64,000 nucleotides of DNA, taken from NCBI GenBank assembly GCA_030248215.1, contig JASANG010000259.1:124001-188000 (forward strand). Direction: 5' to 3'. Positions 14,401-26,400 of the stretch are shown here, one piece after another. The notes beneath the pieces are model-generated. The model was not told where the DNA came from. It did not search any database and saw only the letters and a list, made by a program, of their open reading frames with translations. This DNA comes from Enoplolaimus lenunculus. Lineage: Eukaryota; Nematoda; Enoplea; Enoplida; Thoracostomopsidae. The position numbers were made by a program, and so were the translations under genes. Each line of letters starts with the position of its first letter. The first letter of the stretch is position 1.

Positions 14401-17400
14401 ATGTGGACCTTCAACTTGAGTTCAAAAACCAATTAAATGTTTTAATTGTTTGTATTTATTAAAAACATGTTTTGTTCCTGCCATATCACTATAGCTGAAG
14501 ACGGTATTCAGCTAACAGATAATTGATTTGTCACAGTTTTCACAATTTTTTACCTGATTTTGCAAAAATCTCGGTTCATCGCGTACTTGACGCAACCATA
14601 TTTTAGAAGATTTTCCAAACTCGCCGTACAATACAATGTACAAATCTGCATCTGTTTCGGCAGACCAACGGTTCCCAGTCAACACTGTTATTGCGTAAAT
14701 GCATTCTGAACATTAATAAAATACATTCTGAAGATTAATAAAATACATTCTGAAGATTAATCATTGAAACACGCTAGTGTTTTCAATATATGTTTCAAGC
14801 ATCGAGAATGCACGCTTTTTGAAAGTTTTGCAGAATGTTCTCTGCAGGAAAGCAGAGCTTGAATGAGGTAACTTACGTATAGAATATCCTTATTCGCCGC
14901 TTCGACACCATACACAAATTGGACAGCTAAACGTCTCATTTAAGGTGTTATTAAAAGTTTGATTTTTGTAATTTTTCGAAAAATTTGTATTACAATTATG
15001 TAATTACCATAGCTAGTCGATATTATTGTGTGATGCTAATGACACCGTGCAATAGATTACGTGTCCCTGCGATTTGTTCTACTGAAATTACTAACTAAGA
15101 CAGTAATATTTTGTAATAACCTCCCATTCATTATAGCTAAACCTCACCGTATCCCATGTAAAAGAAAGAAACTAGGTAAAAGTGCCCCTAGAAGGGACAG
15201 ATTGTGATATGTTTCGCTTGAAGCATGTAAAAGAGTTTAAACAAGGGTTAGTTAGACCATAGATCAGTAGGTAACGCTTATAATATTACCTTCATAAGTT
15301 CTATAAAAATAGTTGTCATCTATATCTTTGACGGCTGTCTTTCAGTGTTAACACGCTTGCGGTCAGTGAAACAAGAAACATATGGGCCCAACGAACTTTC
15401 ATCTGTTACGCTAAAAATTGACACTATGGGTTTTCAAGGCGTTATCAAGTGGAACTCTCAACATGCCTTTCGTATAACAGTCAGGAGCTTTTCAAAAGCT
15501 ATCTCGATTGAGCGCCCGCAGAACATGTTCTTTGAAATATTTAGCAACGTATGAATTGTAATTTCTAGATGAATAGCTTAAATATGTCACGGCACAGAAC
15601 ACAATTTGGAAAAATTTCTCGACTTCACATCATCTAATTGTCATGGTAAAGATAGCTAAAACAGTCGAGCACGTATGCGTGACATTTTTTATTCGATAAT
15701 CAATAGACGCGATTTGTAATCTTGCAATATTGAAATATTTACTAATCAAGTTTTAGAAACATATTTTAAAACTCAAAAAATATCCTCTTCCAATGAAGAA
15801 TGCTAGATTAGATCACTTATAAACTGAACATTGTAAAACCCAACAAACGCTAAATATAAGCCGATAGGTGATGTCCGCTGGGCCCATATGTTTCTTGTTT
15901 CACTGACCGCAAGCGTGTTGACACTGAAAGACAGCCGTCAAAGATATAGATGACAACTATATTTATAGAAGTTATGGAGCTAATATTATAAGCCTTACCT
16001 ACTGATCTATGGTCTAACTAACCCTTGTTTAAACTCTTTTACATGCTTCAAGCGAAACATATCACAATCTGTCCCTTCTAGGGGCACTTTTACCTAGTAA
16101 AATACATTCTGAAGATTAATAAAATACATTCTGAAGATTAATAAAATACATTATGAAGATTAATAAAATACATTCTGAAGATTAATAAAATACATTCTGA
16201 AGATTAATAAAATACATTCTGAAGATTAATAAAATACATTCTGAAGATTAATAAAATACATTCTGAAGATTAACAAAATACATTCTGAAGATTAATAAAA
16301 TACATTCTGAAGATTAATAAAATACATTCTGAAGATTAATAAAATACATTCTGAAGATTAATAAAATACATTCTGAAGATTAATAAAATACATTCTGAAG
16401 ATTAATAAAATACATTCTGAAGATTAATAAAATACATTTTGAAGATTAATAAAATACATTCTGAAGATTAATAAACATAATCAAATGGATTTTCAGGTAT
16501 CAACCACAGTCCTTTGTCATTTTTGTGCAAGGGTCTTAAAACATGGTTTCAGCCCGCAGCAACAGAATCTCGGCCTTCGAAATTTCTATACAACGTAACC
16601 CCCTTGAAATATTTTGAGGCAATATTAGAAAAACGGTTAGCATTGTTTGCCCCCCCCCAAGATACGTTCTCACTCTTCTATCGCAATTTGTGGTTAATAC
16701 ACTACTGCATCAGTCAGGCAAATTTCCATAAAGGGGATAACGTCCTTAATTTGTACTACAATGTATATTTCAAAAATAAAGCCCTATTCACACATGCAAG
16801 TTTTCGCTGCGAGATCTTGCAGCTGCAACTTGTACTTGTAATTTTTGTTCAAAATCCCGCTCGAAAAACTTGCAGCTGCAAACAATTTATTAAAAATCAT
16901 TGGTACGAATTTAGTTTACATGTTTGAATAACAATGCCAAGATCACTGAATTTATTGCAGCCGCTTTCTCATTGGCTGATGAAAAAAATGCAAGTTTTGC
17001 GTGCAATTTGCAATTGCAAGTTCTCGCAGCAAAAACTTGCACGTATTAATCGGGCTTAAGAAACACTTCAGTCACGAACTATGTTCCTTATTGGTCGTAA
17101 TGAAAAATATTTACTTGATTTAAAATCGTACGAATCTTCACGTTCAACTGCATGGTTGTTGTTTCTATGTTCAGTTTCTTGTTGGTCACCTAAAACAAAC
17201 CGAATAAAGACATTTTAATGATAAGTAAAATTTTGCGGTAAAATAAAGAAACCTTCTTGTGAGTTATCCTAGAGGCATCAGATAGGTCCGACTACATTAT
17301 CGTTAAAACTATGCCAGCTAAAACAAGGTACTACAATAATTCTAAAATTATGAAATATACGAAAAATTAGAAATTTGACAAGCGCGTTTCAATTTTAAAC

Positions 17401-20400
17401 AAGCTTTGTAAGGAATCTAATCCCACACTCTGTTAAACGTACGCACTCTGTAATTAGGCTTATATCAGAACTTTCCATCCAGTTTAATAGAATATGTAGT
17501 ATTTTTTGTAGTTCTTTATGCAATGTACTATTTAAGCAAGCGATCTTGGGTTGTTCAGATTTACCTACTGAGATCACAGGCGTCTGCAGAGAACTCGACC
17601 TGGGGGGCATCAAACATATTTTGGGGTCCCCTTTAATTGCAATTCAAGATTGTTTACTTTTAGACCGAGTTGATTTGGGGGAGCGCTAGAAAAATTTGCA
17701 CGGGTACGGCGCCAATGCCCTCGTAGGGACGCCGTTAACTGAGATCTTCAAAATACAACATTGCAAATCAGTCTAAATCTATCATTGTAGTATTGGCTAT
17801 TGTTAAACTGAATAGAAGTTAAAAGTTTTATAATTCATTTAGAAACATTTTTAGTTTCACAAACGTTTTTTCTAAAAACTCTGTTTTCTTAACGATAAAC
17901 CCAGCCCTAAACTCCAAACATAAGCCTGTGTTTACTCCTCGAGCTTAGCTTAAAAACTCCAGCAAAATTGAAGATTCCACCTAAACGATTTTCGTGGTCA
18001 TCGCACTCATACCAGTTTCATTCTGTCCTGCAGTATTTTTCCGCCGCAATGCTTTGCTACGAAACACAGATTGAACTAATAATGCAGCTTGTGTTTCTTG
18101 ATCGTCATCTGCATTATCTATAAAACGTTTTGGCCAGACCAAAAATTTTTGACCAAGTGTCACACAATATATACCTAATCGATAAAAGCTCACGTGCGAA
18201 TCATGCGAGAAACCAAACGCAATTTTAGTACTCAATCTTCATACAAAATTTTGATTGTTGAGTTCCATTTAAATAAGGCTTCAAACCGGTACATGATAGC
18301 TAACGAAAATGTGTGTTGGAGTCAAAAGCGGTGATGGTAAACGTTTCCAATGGCAAAAATCTTAAATTTAATATTCGTCATCTGATTTGAGCTTGGATAA
18401 ATTACTGTTAATTTTAACTGATTAAAATTGCTCTTGCTTTAATATTAAACTTTATCAACTGTTGCTCTGTGTAAGCCCAGTCATAATTTAAAAAAATTTG
18501 GACCGTGTATAGAATAGGGCAGGAACAGTAGTATAAGCATATTAATAAGCCTAAGCCTAAGCGTATGGATGAGCCTATTCCTAAGCCTAAGCCTAACCAA
18601 AGAAATTAGTCTAAAGCTAAAACTGACTCTATTATAGCCCCTTCTGAAAACGATCTGGCCCTGTTCTATACATGGGCCAAAAATTTAAACGCGTACAAGT
18701 TTTAAGCATCTTAACACCATTAACTTTGCACTTATAAAAAAAACTAAAAATGCATGCAAATAAACTTTATAACTCCTAACCACTGTTGAAGTATTTTAGT
18801 TCCAAATCAATGTTGAATACACGAGACAAGATGTATAAATATAGTTTTAATTTAGTTTCTTTAAAAGTTTGAAATTTCAAAAATTGACAAAATATTATCG
18901 GTTATACCAAGAGTGCAGGATACTCTTTATAACAAGAGTATGCAACTCTGTGGGTTCTGCATGGTTCAAAAAATATCAACGACCGTTGCGTTTTTCGCTG
19001 GTGTCATTCGGAACCCAAAGAGTTGAATACTCTTGTATGGTACACTCTTGATTTTACTAAATATAAAGTTTTCGGCACTTTTGATACTTGAAAAGTTTTG
19101 CCCAAATGTTTATATTTGCAACAAACAGATGATTTAACTAATAAATTAAGCATATTTCGTTTTTGAATGCTAAATATTTAAAAACAAAAAGATGTCGCGA
19201 AAATGATCTAAGCTACGGATAACCTGCCAGTTGCTAGTAATACATTATATATTTTTACCACTAATACCTGCTCGTTTCACAAAACGCATAAAGATCTGGC
19301 TCGCTGTAGAAAAACAGGCATGGATAATTCTATAAAATTATACCCTCTCACTAGCGGTTCCAGAGGGGGAGCGTACGCTCCCATCAGAAATTTTTTGATG
19401 ATAAAATGATAAGGTCCCTACCTTACAATTTTCCCCTCAGAAATTTTTTTGTAAAAACAGATAAGGTTCCTAATTTTTTCCTCAGGAAACTTTTAATGAT
19501 AAAATCATAAGGTGCATGTCTTACAATTTTTCCACCTCACAAACTTTTTGATGATAATATGATAAGGTTCCACTTACCTTACAATTTTTGCGTTCCATAA
19601 CATTTGTCACCCCGCCCCGCCCCCCGTGAAAAACTCCTGGACCTGCCGCTGTGTACCCACCAAACCAAATTTTTGCCGACGAATCTATTATATATAGCGT
19701 TGATACATTGCCATATTTGGAACAGTAAAATTCAGCGCAAACTAAATGTTGGGTAAATGTTTGTCGTAAAAATTAGAACACATTTCTAAATAATTTATGG
19801 TTATCATCGTGTTGAAACTGCTGTACTTTTGCCATTGGCTCACACTCAATTCGGCCAATGTTACTTCAATGGGCTAACAGTAGTAACACATTTCAAGGTG
19901 TAACCTCAATGTTAAGATATGTCTACAATTACGCCTTGGTCTATGCTTAAGCCTAAGCCAAAGCAAAAAATAGACGTAAAGCTTACGCTTACTCTATTGA
20001 AGTCCTACGGAAAAAAGTACATCTTTCAAGGTAGTACGGTCCCACGAAACTATATATGCCACATTTGGAATGCTAGCACACTGCAAAAAATGGTGAGTCA
20101 AATTGACTCTCTCCGAAATAGGCTGTACGGGAATACACAAACTGAGTCAAATTCGAGTCCGCCAAAGTCAAACATGCGATTCAGTGAGCGGATTGTATAG
20201 TCCCATAAAGCCTATTTCGGAGAGAGTCAATTTGACTCAACATTTTTTGCAGTGCAAAATGTTGAATTCAACTCTAATTTAGGAGTTTTTGAATTTTGTT
20301 CACATAATTTTCATAAATTACTACAAGTTTTACTATTAATATCGTGTTGTACATGAGTCGGTGTTGTTTTGATATTTTGACTTAAATAAGACATATTTTA

Positions 20401-23400
20401 ATACATGATCTTTGCATACCTGCAATACTTTGAATTCAATTCAATCCAAATGTTCTTGATAAAATTGCCTAGCCTTATGGTACCAGTTTCGCATTTTGTT
20501 CTTACACAATTACTGATTTATTGCTATTTTCGCTGAAAGTACACGTTTTTATATGTATTACCGTTGGGCGTTGTATTGTGATACAGGCATAATTGGCTCT
20601 TGTAACTTTCCCATTGCCCGTGGGCTTGGGTGTAGCATCAGGCATAGGCCTAAGAACACGTGTACTTATACAATGTGTAAGCCTTCGTTTAAGTGTTCAC
20701 ATGAAATGTGGAAAAAGTGTATAAGAATTGCCAAATTTACCATTGTTTAAATCCCTTGCTAGTTACCATTATTATCACGTTGTTCTGGAGTTGTTGACTT
20801 TTTGCTATTTTGGCTAACTGTATCCGAATCGTCCTTTGGTCGTTTAGTATCAGACGTTTTGTTACCCTGGCGGACACGAAAACCTCGATATGCTGCTTGG
20901 ATGGTAGTCGCTGCTTCGGTTTCGCGTTTCCCTGTAAATTTGTGCTAATTTCGATGTATAGGAAATCAGTTTCACTGTGGAAATTTGAAAACGCAAAAAA
21001 ACTAAGCTATTTCTACCTTTTAGCATACCAACATGTAAACTAAATCAGCTATACACGTTTATTAATATTGTTAAGAACGATGACACAGTGGTTGTGGTTT
21101 GAAATCGTACTTAGTTAAGTATAACTCAATGTTTAAGTACTTGCTAAGCAATTACGTATCGAATTTTTTGTTTCTAAAAGCGTACTTAAGTTAAGTAAAT
21201 ACTAAGTCACTGGCTAAAATAGATGTGTTGCACACTGAACAGTACTGTCATACTTGTGTTGGTTCAATTCAAATTGCAAACACAGGATACCTTTTGCTCT
21301 AGAATAAGTCTTTGATTTTGTATAAAGCGTAAGCGGCATAGAACTTTGCATTGTTAAACTGAGGCTTATTTTTAAAAAATTTAAATTTTAAATTTCTATT
21401 TTTAAAACACTTTTAAAGATGAAAATTTCAATTCAAGATTAGCTATCGATAACGTTTTAGTATTGTTGTACAACCAAGACTTGACATATTTACACGATGC
21501 GTATTTAGATGTTGTGTCAGCTAAAGTTTCGCGTTTAAAATGTCATGCAAACATAAGATAGAACAAACTAAATCCGCAACAATAGTAAACATTGGTGTAC
21601 TAAGCTGGTTTAAAATCATGGCATTGGCAAAAACTGCAACCATTATGACTCGTTATTTTCTTTAAATCTATATACTAAAGCTGGAGCGCCTCACATACGT
21701 AATTTGGGCACCGTTCAAGCATTGAGATAAGTCTATTTGTGAAATTCATCTATTTGGCAATTCTTTATACAGAATAAAGAATTAAAAAGTCGACGTGTGC
21801 TTTTCGACAGCAGTGTTCAATATTCAAAATACATTACATTTCTATATATTCTATCATCTTTTAATACAATTTTTAAGGTGTCGATTTTATCCATGTATGT
21901 TAGAATGCTTAGTGCAGCTATTTATCTGACGAATGGTGCCACAAAAGTGACTTTATACTCAGATTAGAACATTAAACTTTGTCATTGTATACAGTCCTCT
22001 AAATTTCAGTACAAACGTTGCACAAGCGTGCAACTGCGTTTACTAGCAATAACAATAACCAAACTAAATTTGCATGCAAAGCTAAAATCAATTATTTATA
22101 TTTGAATTAACATAAAATAAAAAATTAAGCATACGTTTTTGAGCCGATAACTCGCCTCGATTAAATTTCCGCCTCGTAACAAATCCACGGGACGCTGCTT
22201 GAATTCGGCTGGCGGCTTCGTGTTTTTCTGTAAACAAAAACAATCAACTTTGACCAATGGTCACTGATGTTATAACTTCCGAAAACCGTATCAATTTTGA
22301 ACGCTTTAATGAAAAATTAAAAGTGTGGTTGCACAAGACAAAAAGCCAAGCGAAATAGCGACTAATTTCGTCGAAGTATTTTTAAAATTATTCAGACTGC
22401 TGCTATAATATGATAAATTTTTATTAAATTTCAATGTTCTGCTGTTTAAATGAAAAGTTTATTTTCGTGTTAATATCGGCTAAAAAAATTGCCGAATTTT
22501 CCTGACTCGCGTTTATATGATGTAGGGTCAACGTAAAATTTATGTTGCGGTAAAATTAACGAGCGGTTTTTAAATCTGGCTTCGTACATTTTTCGCGGCC
22601 GGCGTCGTAATTATTGTATTGTGAACTGCGCATAACCAAATCTTATTTTCTAAACAAAATATGATGAAAATTATCAAAATTTTGCTGTAACCTAAAGCCA
22701 AAACAAGAAATGTCATTTTTGATTTCAACGAAAAATGCAGACGATAAAATGTACATTAATGTTAAAATTGAAGCACTCGTCAAGTTTCAAACGTTAATAC
22801 TAAAACACGGATGCAGAGCCTAATGTAAAAGTGTTTTAAACCCTTGTGAAATATGCTTTATTTTCTAGGCACTCAAAAAAGATTGGGAGTGGTTCCACAA
22901 TGTCGTCCCTTCTGTATAACTCCACTGACACGTTTTGCCGTTTAATATAATAATCGCTATGCATTCGCGTTTACTTTTGAGCTGTTTTCGCTCAATATAT
23001 CCACGCATTCCGGCTTGTATTCGTGCCGCAGCTTCATCCTCTGTCACCGGATCTGCCGACTGTTCTGAAAGTTACTGACCGTAATTTCAAATCTTTATCA
23101 GTTAATTGATATTAAAGGTCACATAACTTTAGAAATACTAAATAGTGAGTTTTGAAATTTAGCACATTTTACGCGTTTTACTTAACCAAACAACTGCGCA
23201 TATGTATACACAGCTGAGCGGCATTTTAATTTTATTGAGTAATTTGTACTATTTGGCAACAGGTGCTTACACACAGGTTTTGAGAATACGGTTCCACGTT
23301 AAACAAAACATGCATAAAACTAAATAACGCATTTTGCATTTAATCGCAGCAAAATAAGATTGACTTTCGATTAAAATTCGGTACATTTTTCGCAAATGAC

Positions 23401-26400
23401 TTGTTATGTATCAATTTGGAGTACAACAACTGCAATAGTTAGTGAGTTTGAAAACTTATTACTAACTGATGATTATTGCAATACACGTTTGAGATAAAAA
23501 TAAGCATTCTACTGCTTTTTAGAACATGCACTTGAAAATTTATATTCATTGTTGTGCTCTCAATATTGCATTAGGGACGTGCGTCTATACCCAAGTTCTT
23601 AGTATTTTTCCAAATTAAACAACCATATTTAAACCAAAATGTACCTTACCAGTAAGAATTTGTTTCGTTTTAATCCAATTTATATTAAAATCAAGGTACG
23701 GCGAGCCGGTGACACATGAATTCAACACGCTATTGGTTGATGAAATATTTTGAGGAGGGCATGTAAGGATTGAACAAGACTGCCATGAAAGTTTGAAATA
23801 TTTCTAAGTGGGGCCAAAATTTTGGCAATGCCGCCGAACGTTTGTGCCACTCTCTGGCTACGACCGGCAACCCTCTGGCGACAACTCCAGGATGCCGCGG
23901 TGCATAAAAACTGTAATATGGGGTGAATCTTTACTCATTTGCAGCAAAACATTTTTAATAATCGGATCCAACTTTACCAGGACCGCTCGATGTTTCATCA
24001 ACAGTTTCAGTTTTGGATTTTCGAGTTCGTTTCTTGCTCCGCTGCCTGCGTTTAGGTTGTTTACCATCATTCGAAACATCTGTGCCAGCAGATGAAACCA
24101 GTTTCGCTTTTTTCATTTTGATACTTCCACTTCTGAAAGTAAACAAAATAAAAGTTATTACTACTTCCCGCTATAAACAGTAGAGCATGAGCAGCTAAAA
24201 GCAAAGTGTCAACATGAGCAATAAAGTTATTGCGCTATATTTTATATTAATTGTTACACTTATGTGTAGTGTATGATCTTCACAAGACTTGAAAGGCGGC
24301 TTGGTTTCGAAAAAAAGTTCTCGGATTTGGGTTTATATCCGGCTACAACCTGGGTACAACGGATACAATATTAAAAATTTGGCGTTTCAAACCAGTACTA
24401 ACGAAGCTTCAACATACAAAGCACATATGGTAAACACGGGCCGCGGATATGCTATAATTAATAAGATTTATTGCGCTGTGATTAAGCATATCCTTAACCT
24501 TAGGCTTACACGTAGTCTTAGGCTTGCTTGCGTATAGCTTCGTCCGAAACGCGGAACCCATTCACTAATTTTCAATGGTGGATCAGCCAATGTTACTTTA
24601 AGGGGCGTCCCTGTTTCTGGTGGGTCTATGAAAGAGTAGGTTTAGATTCGAGATTACAGTTTTTTCTTAGACTTTGGCTTGGGCTTAGGCTTAGGCTTAG
24701 GAACACATTTTTACAACGCGTAGGCTTAGGCATAGGCTTATGAATACGCTAAATCTACTGTTACACCCCTAAAGGTAACATTGGCCGGTGTATCTATGGT
24801 CGGTAGCACCCAGGCATAGGCCCCCCAAAGATTTTTATCATGCGGGTAAAAAATTCACAGTTTCTACCTAAGGCATACTTTTAAGTTTTACGTTGGAAAA
24901 CCTATGCTATTGTCACGTTTTATTTCTGATCAGGTGTGGGTCGAAGGTAAAACTTTTTGCGCGAGTATACGCACTGTTAAAAATCCGTGATTACGTGGGT
25001 ATCGCGCGGGTCGGGTAAAAAATTCCTACCCACATCCCACTCTGTAAGCTCCATCAACAGAAATTAAAACCGAAATTTTTCATTACGATTTAGCGCTAAA
25101 ATTGAATTCTCATTAGTTCTGTTCGAAGGTTTTTATCTACGATTATGTATCGCTTGGCCCATGTTTGAAATGATCAAGCTTAAATGTTTCATACCAGAGT
25201 TTATCTTACTTACCCTACAGATCCATCAGAGCTCATGGATGTTGTGAAACTAGCGGATCCATTCGAGTGAACATGAGGTAACGAAATCGTTTGTGTTATC
25301 TTTCTTGGTACTGTTTTCTTGCCGCCAGAATCTAAATTAACGTTACTGTACAGAGTTTTCAGACAAATTGTAATAGTTTGCTGCATAGCGTTCTTACCAT
25401 TAAGTGTATTCAAAACAGATAACTGCAAATTTTCACATCCGAAAATATCCTGACAGATGAGAAAATTTGAGCGTTGTACAGCTTTAGAAAAAGGTCTTGG
25501 ATCCTACAAAGAGAAATATTTCTCTCTTGGCTACGCTTATTTGCGATAACGTTTTACATGAAGTTTATAACCTCCCGAATGAAATTCTGGCTAAACCATT
25601 GGTCCTGTATGCAACTGTTGGCCCATGTATAGAACAGGGCCGGATCGTTTTCTGGAGGATCTGTAATAGAGTCAGTTTAAGCTTTAGACTAACTTTTTTG
25701 CTTAGGATTAGGCTTAGGCTTATGCTTAGAAAAAAGCTCATCCTTATGCTCAAGCTTAGCCTTAGACTTAGGCTTAGGAATATGCTTGGACTACTGCTCC
25801 GGCCCTGTTCTATACATGGGCCCAACTTTTGATGCTTGTGTTAGAGTTAGGAAATGCTGTATACCAGCTGTATACCTATGCATAGACATTTATAAAAATT
25901 ACATTCTTGAATAATAAAATAACACGTAACATAGATTAGATTTAGCAAAATTTCGTATTTCAATCTGTTAAAATGTATAGGCCATTTTAGAACAAATAAT
26001 TTTTTTGCTTGTCACACACTTCAGGGTATAAATTTGCAGAAACGAGAAAGTTTTAATTTTTTCCACTTAATCTATAATGGAACACTGTCTTTATCGTTCA
26101 ATTTGATACCTTTTTTGACAAATTCCGTTCTTCTCGTTGTTGTTTGACTTTGAACTGATGGTAATCGAAGACCACGAGTATCTGAGTCGCGTATCGTTGG
26201 CTTTTCGTTTTTACTGCATGCGATTAGTCTGCTTGGTCCGCTAAGTAACTCATCAATTGTTTGAAGCTTAAATTAGAAATTTAATTGCGATCCGGTTCAA
26301 AATTAATTCTGCAGTTGTACTCAATGATGCTCACAAGCATAATCCTAAACGTAATCCTAAACCTAAGCCTTAGCCAGTGCCGGATCCATGGGGGCCATCT

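Noticed and set aside
14345-14420. Candidate minus-strand exon (LKVHMAGTEGPWSPG) between exons 15 and 16
   Set aside because: Both flanking exons join directly in phase 0 and give a clean PLAT sequence. Including this segment leaves one extra base and breaks the frame.
16099-16472. CRISPR-like regular array
   Set aside because: Units are contiguous 22-bp repeats with no spacers, in an animal intron; this is a minisatellite.
16514-16927. 137-codon plus-strand open frame
   Set aside because: It overlaps the ATTCACAC-ended element and the end of the minisatellite, and shows no recognisable domain.
23808-24095. 95-codon plus-strand open frame opposite exon 9
   Set aside because: It is the antisense of a basic low-complexity exon; the minus-strand reading fits the gene model.
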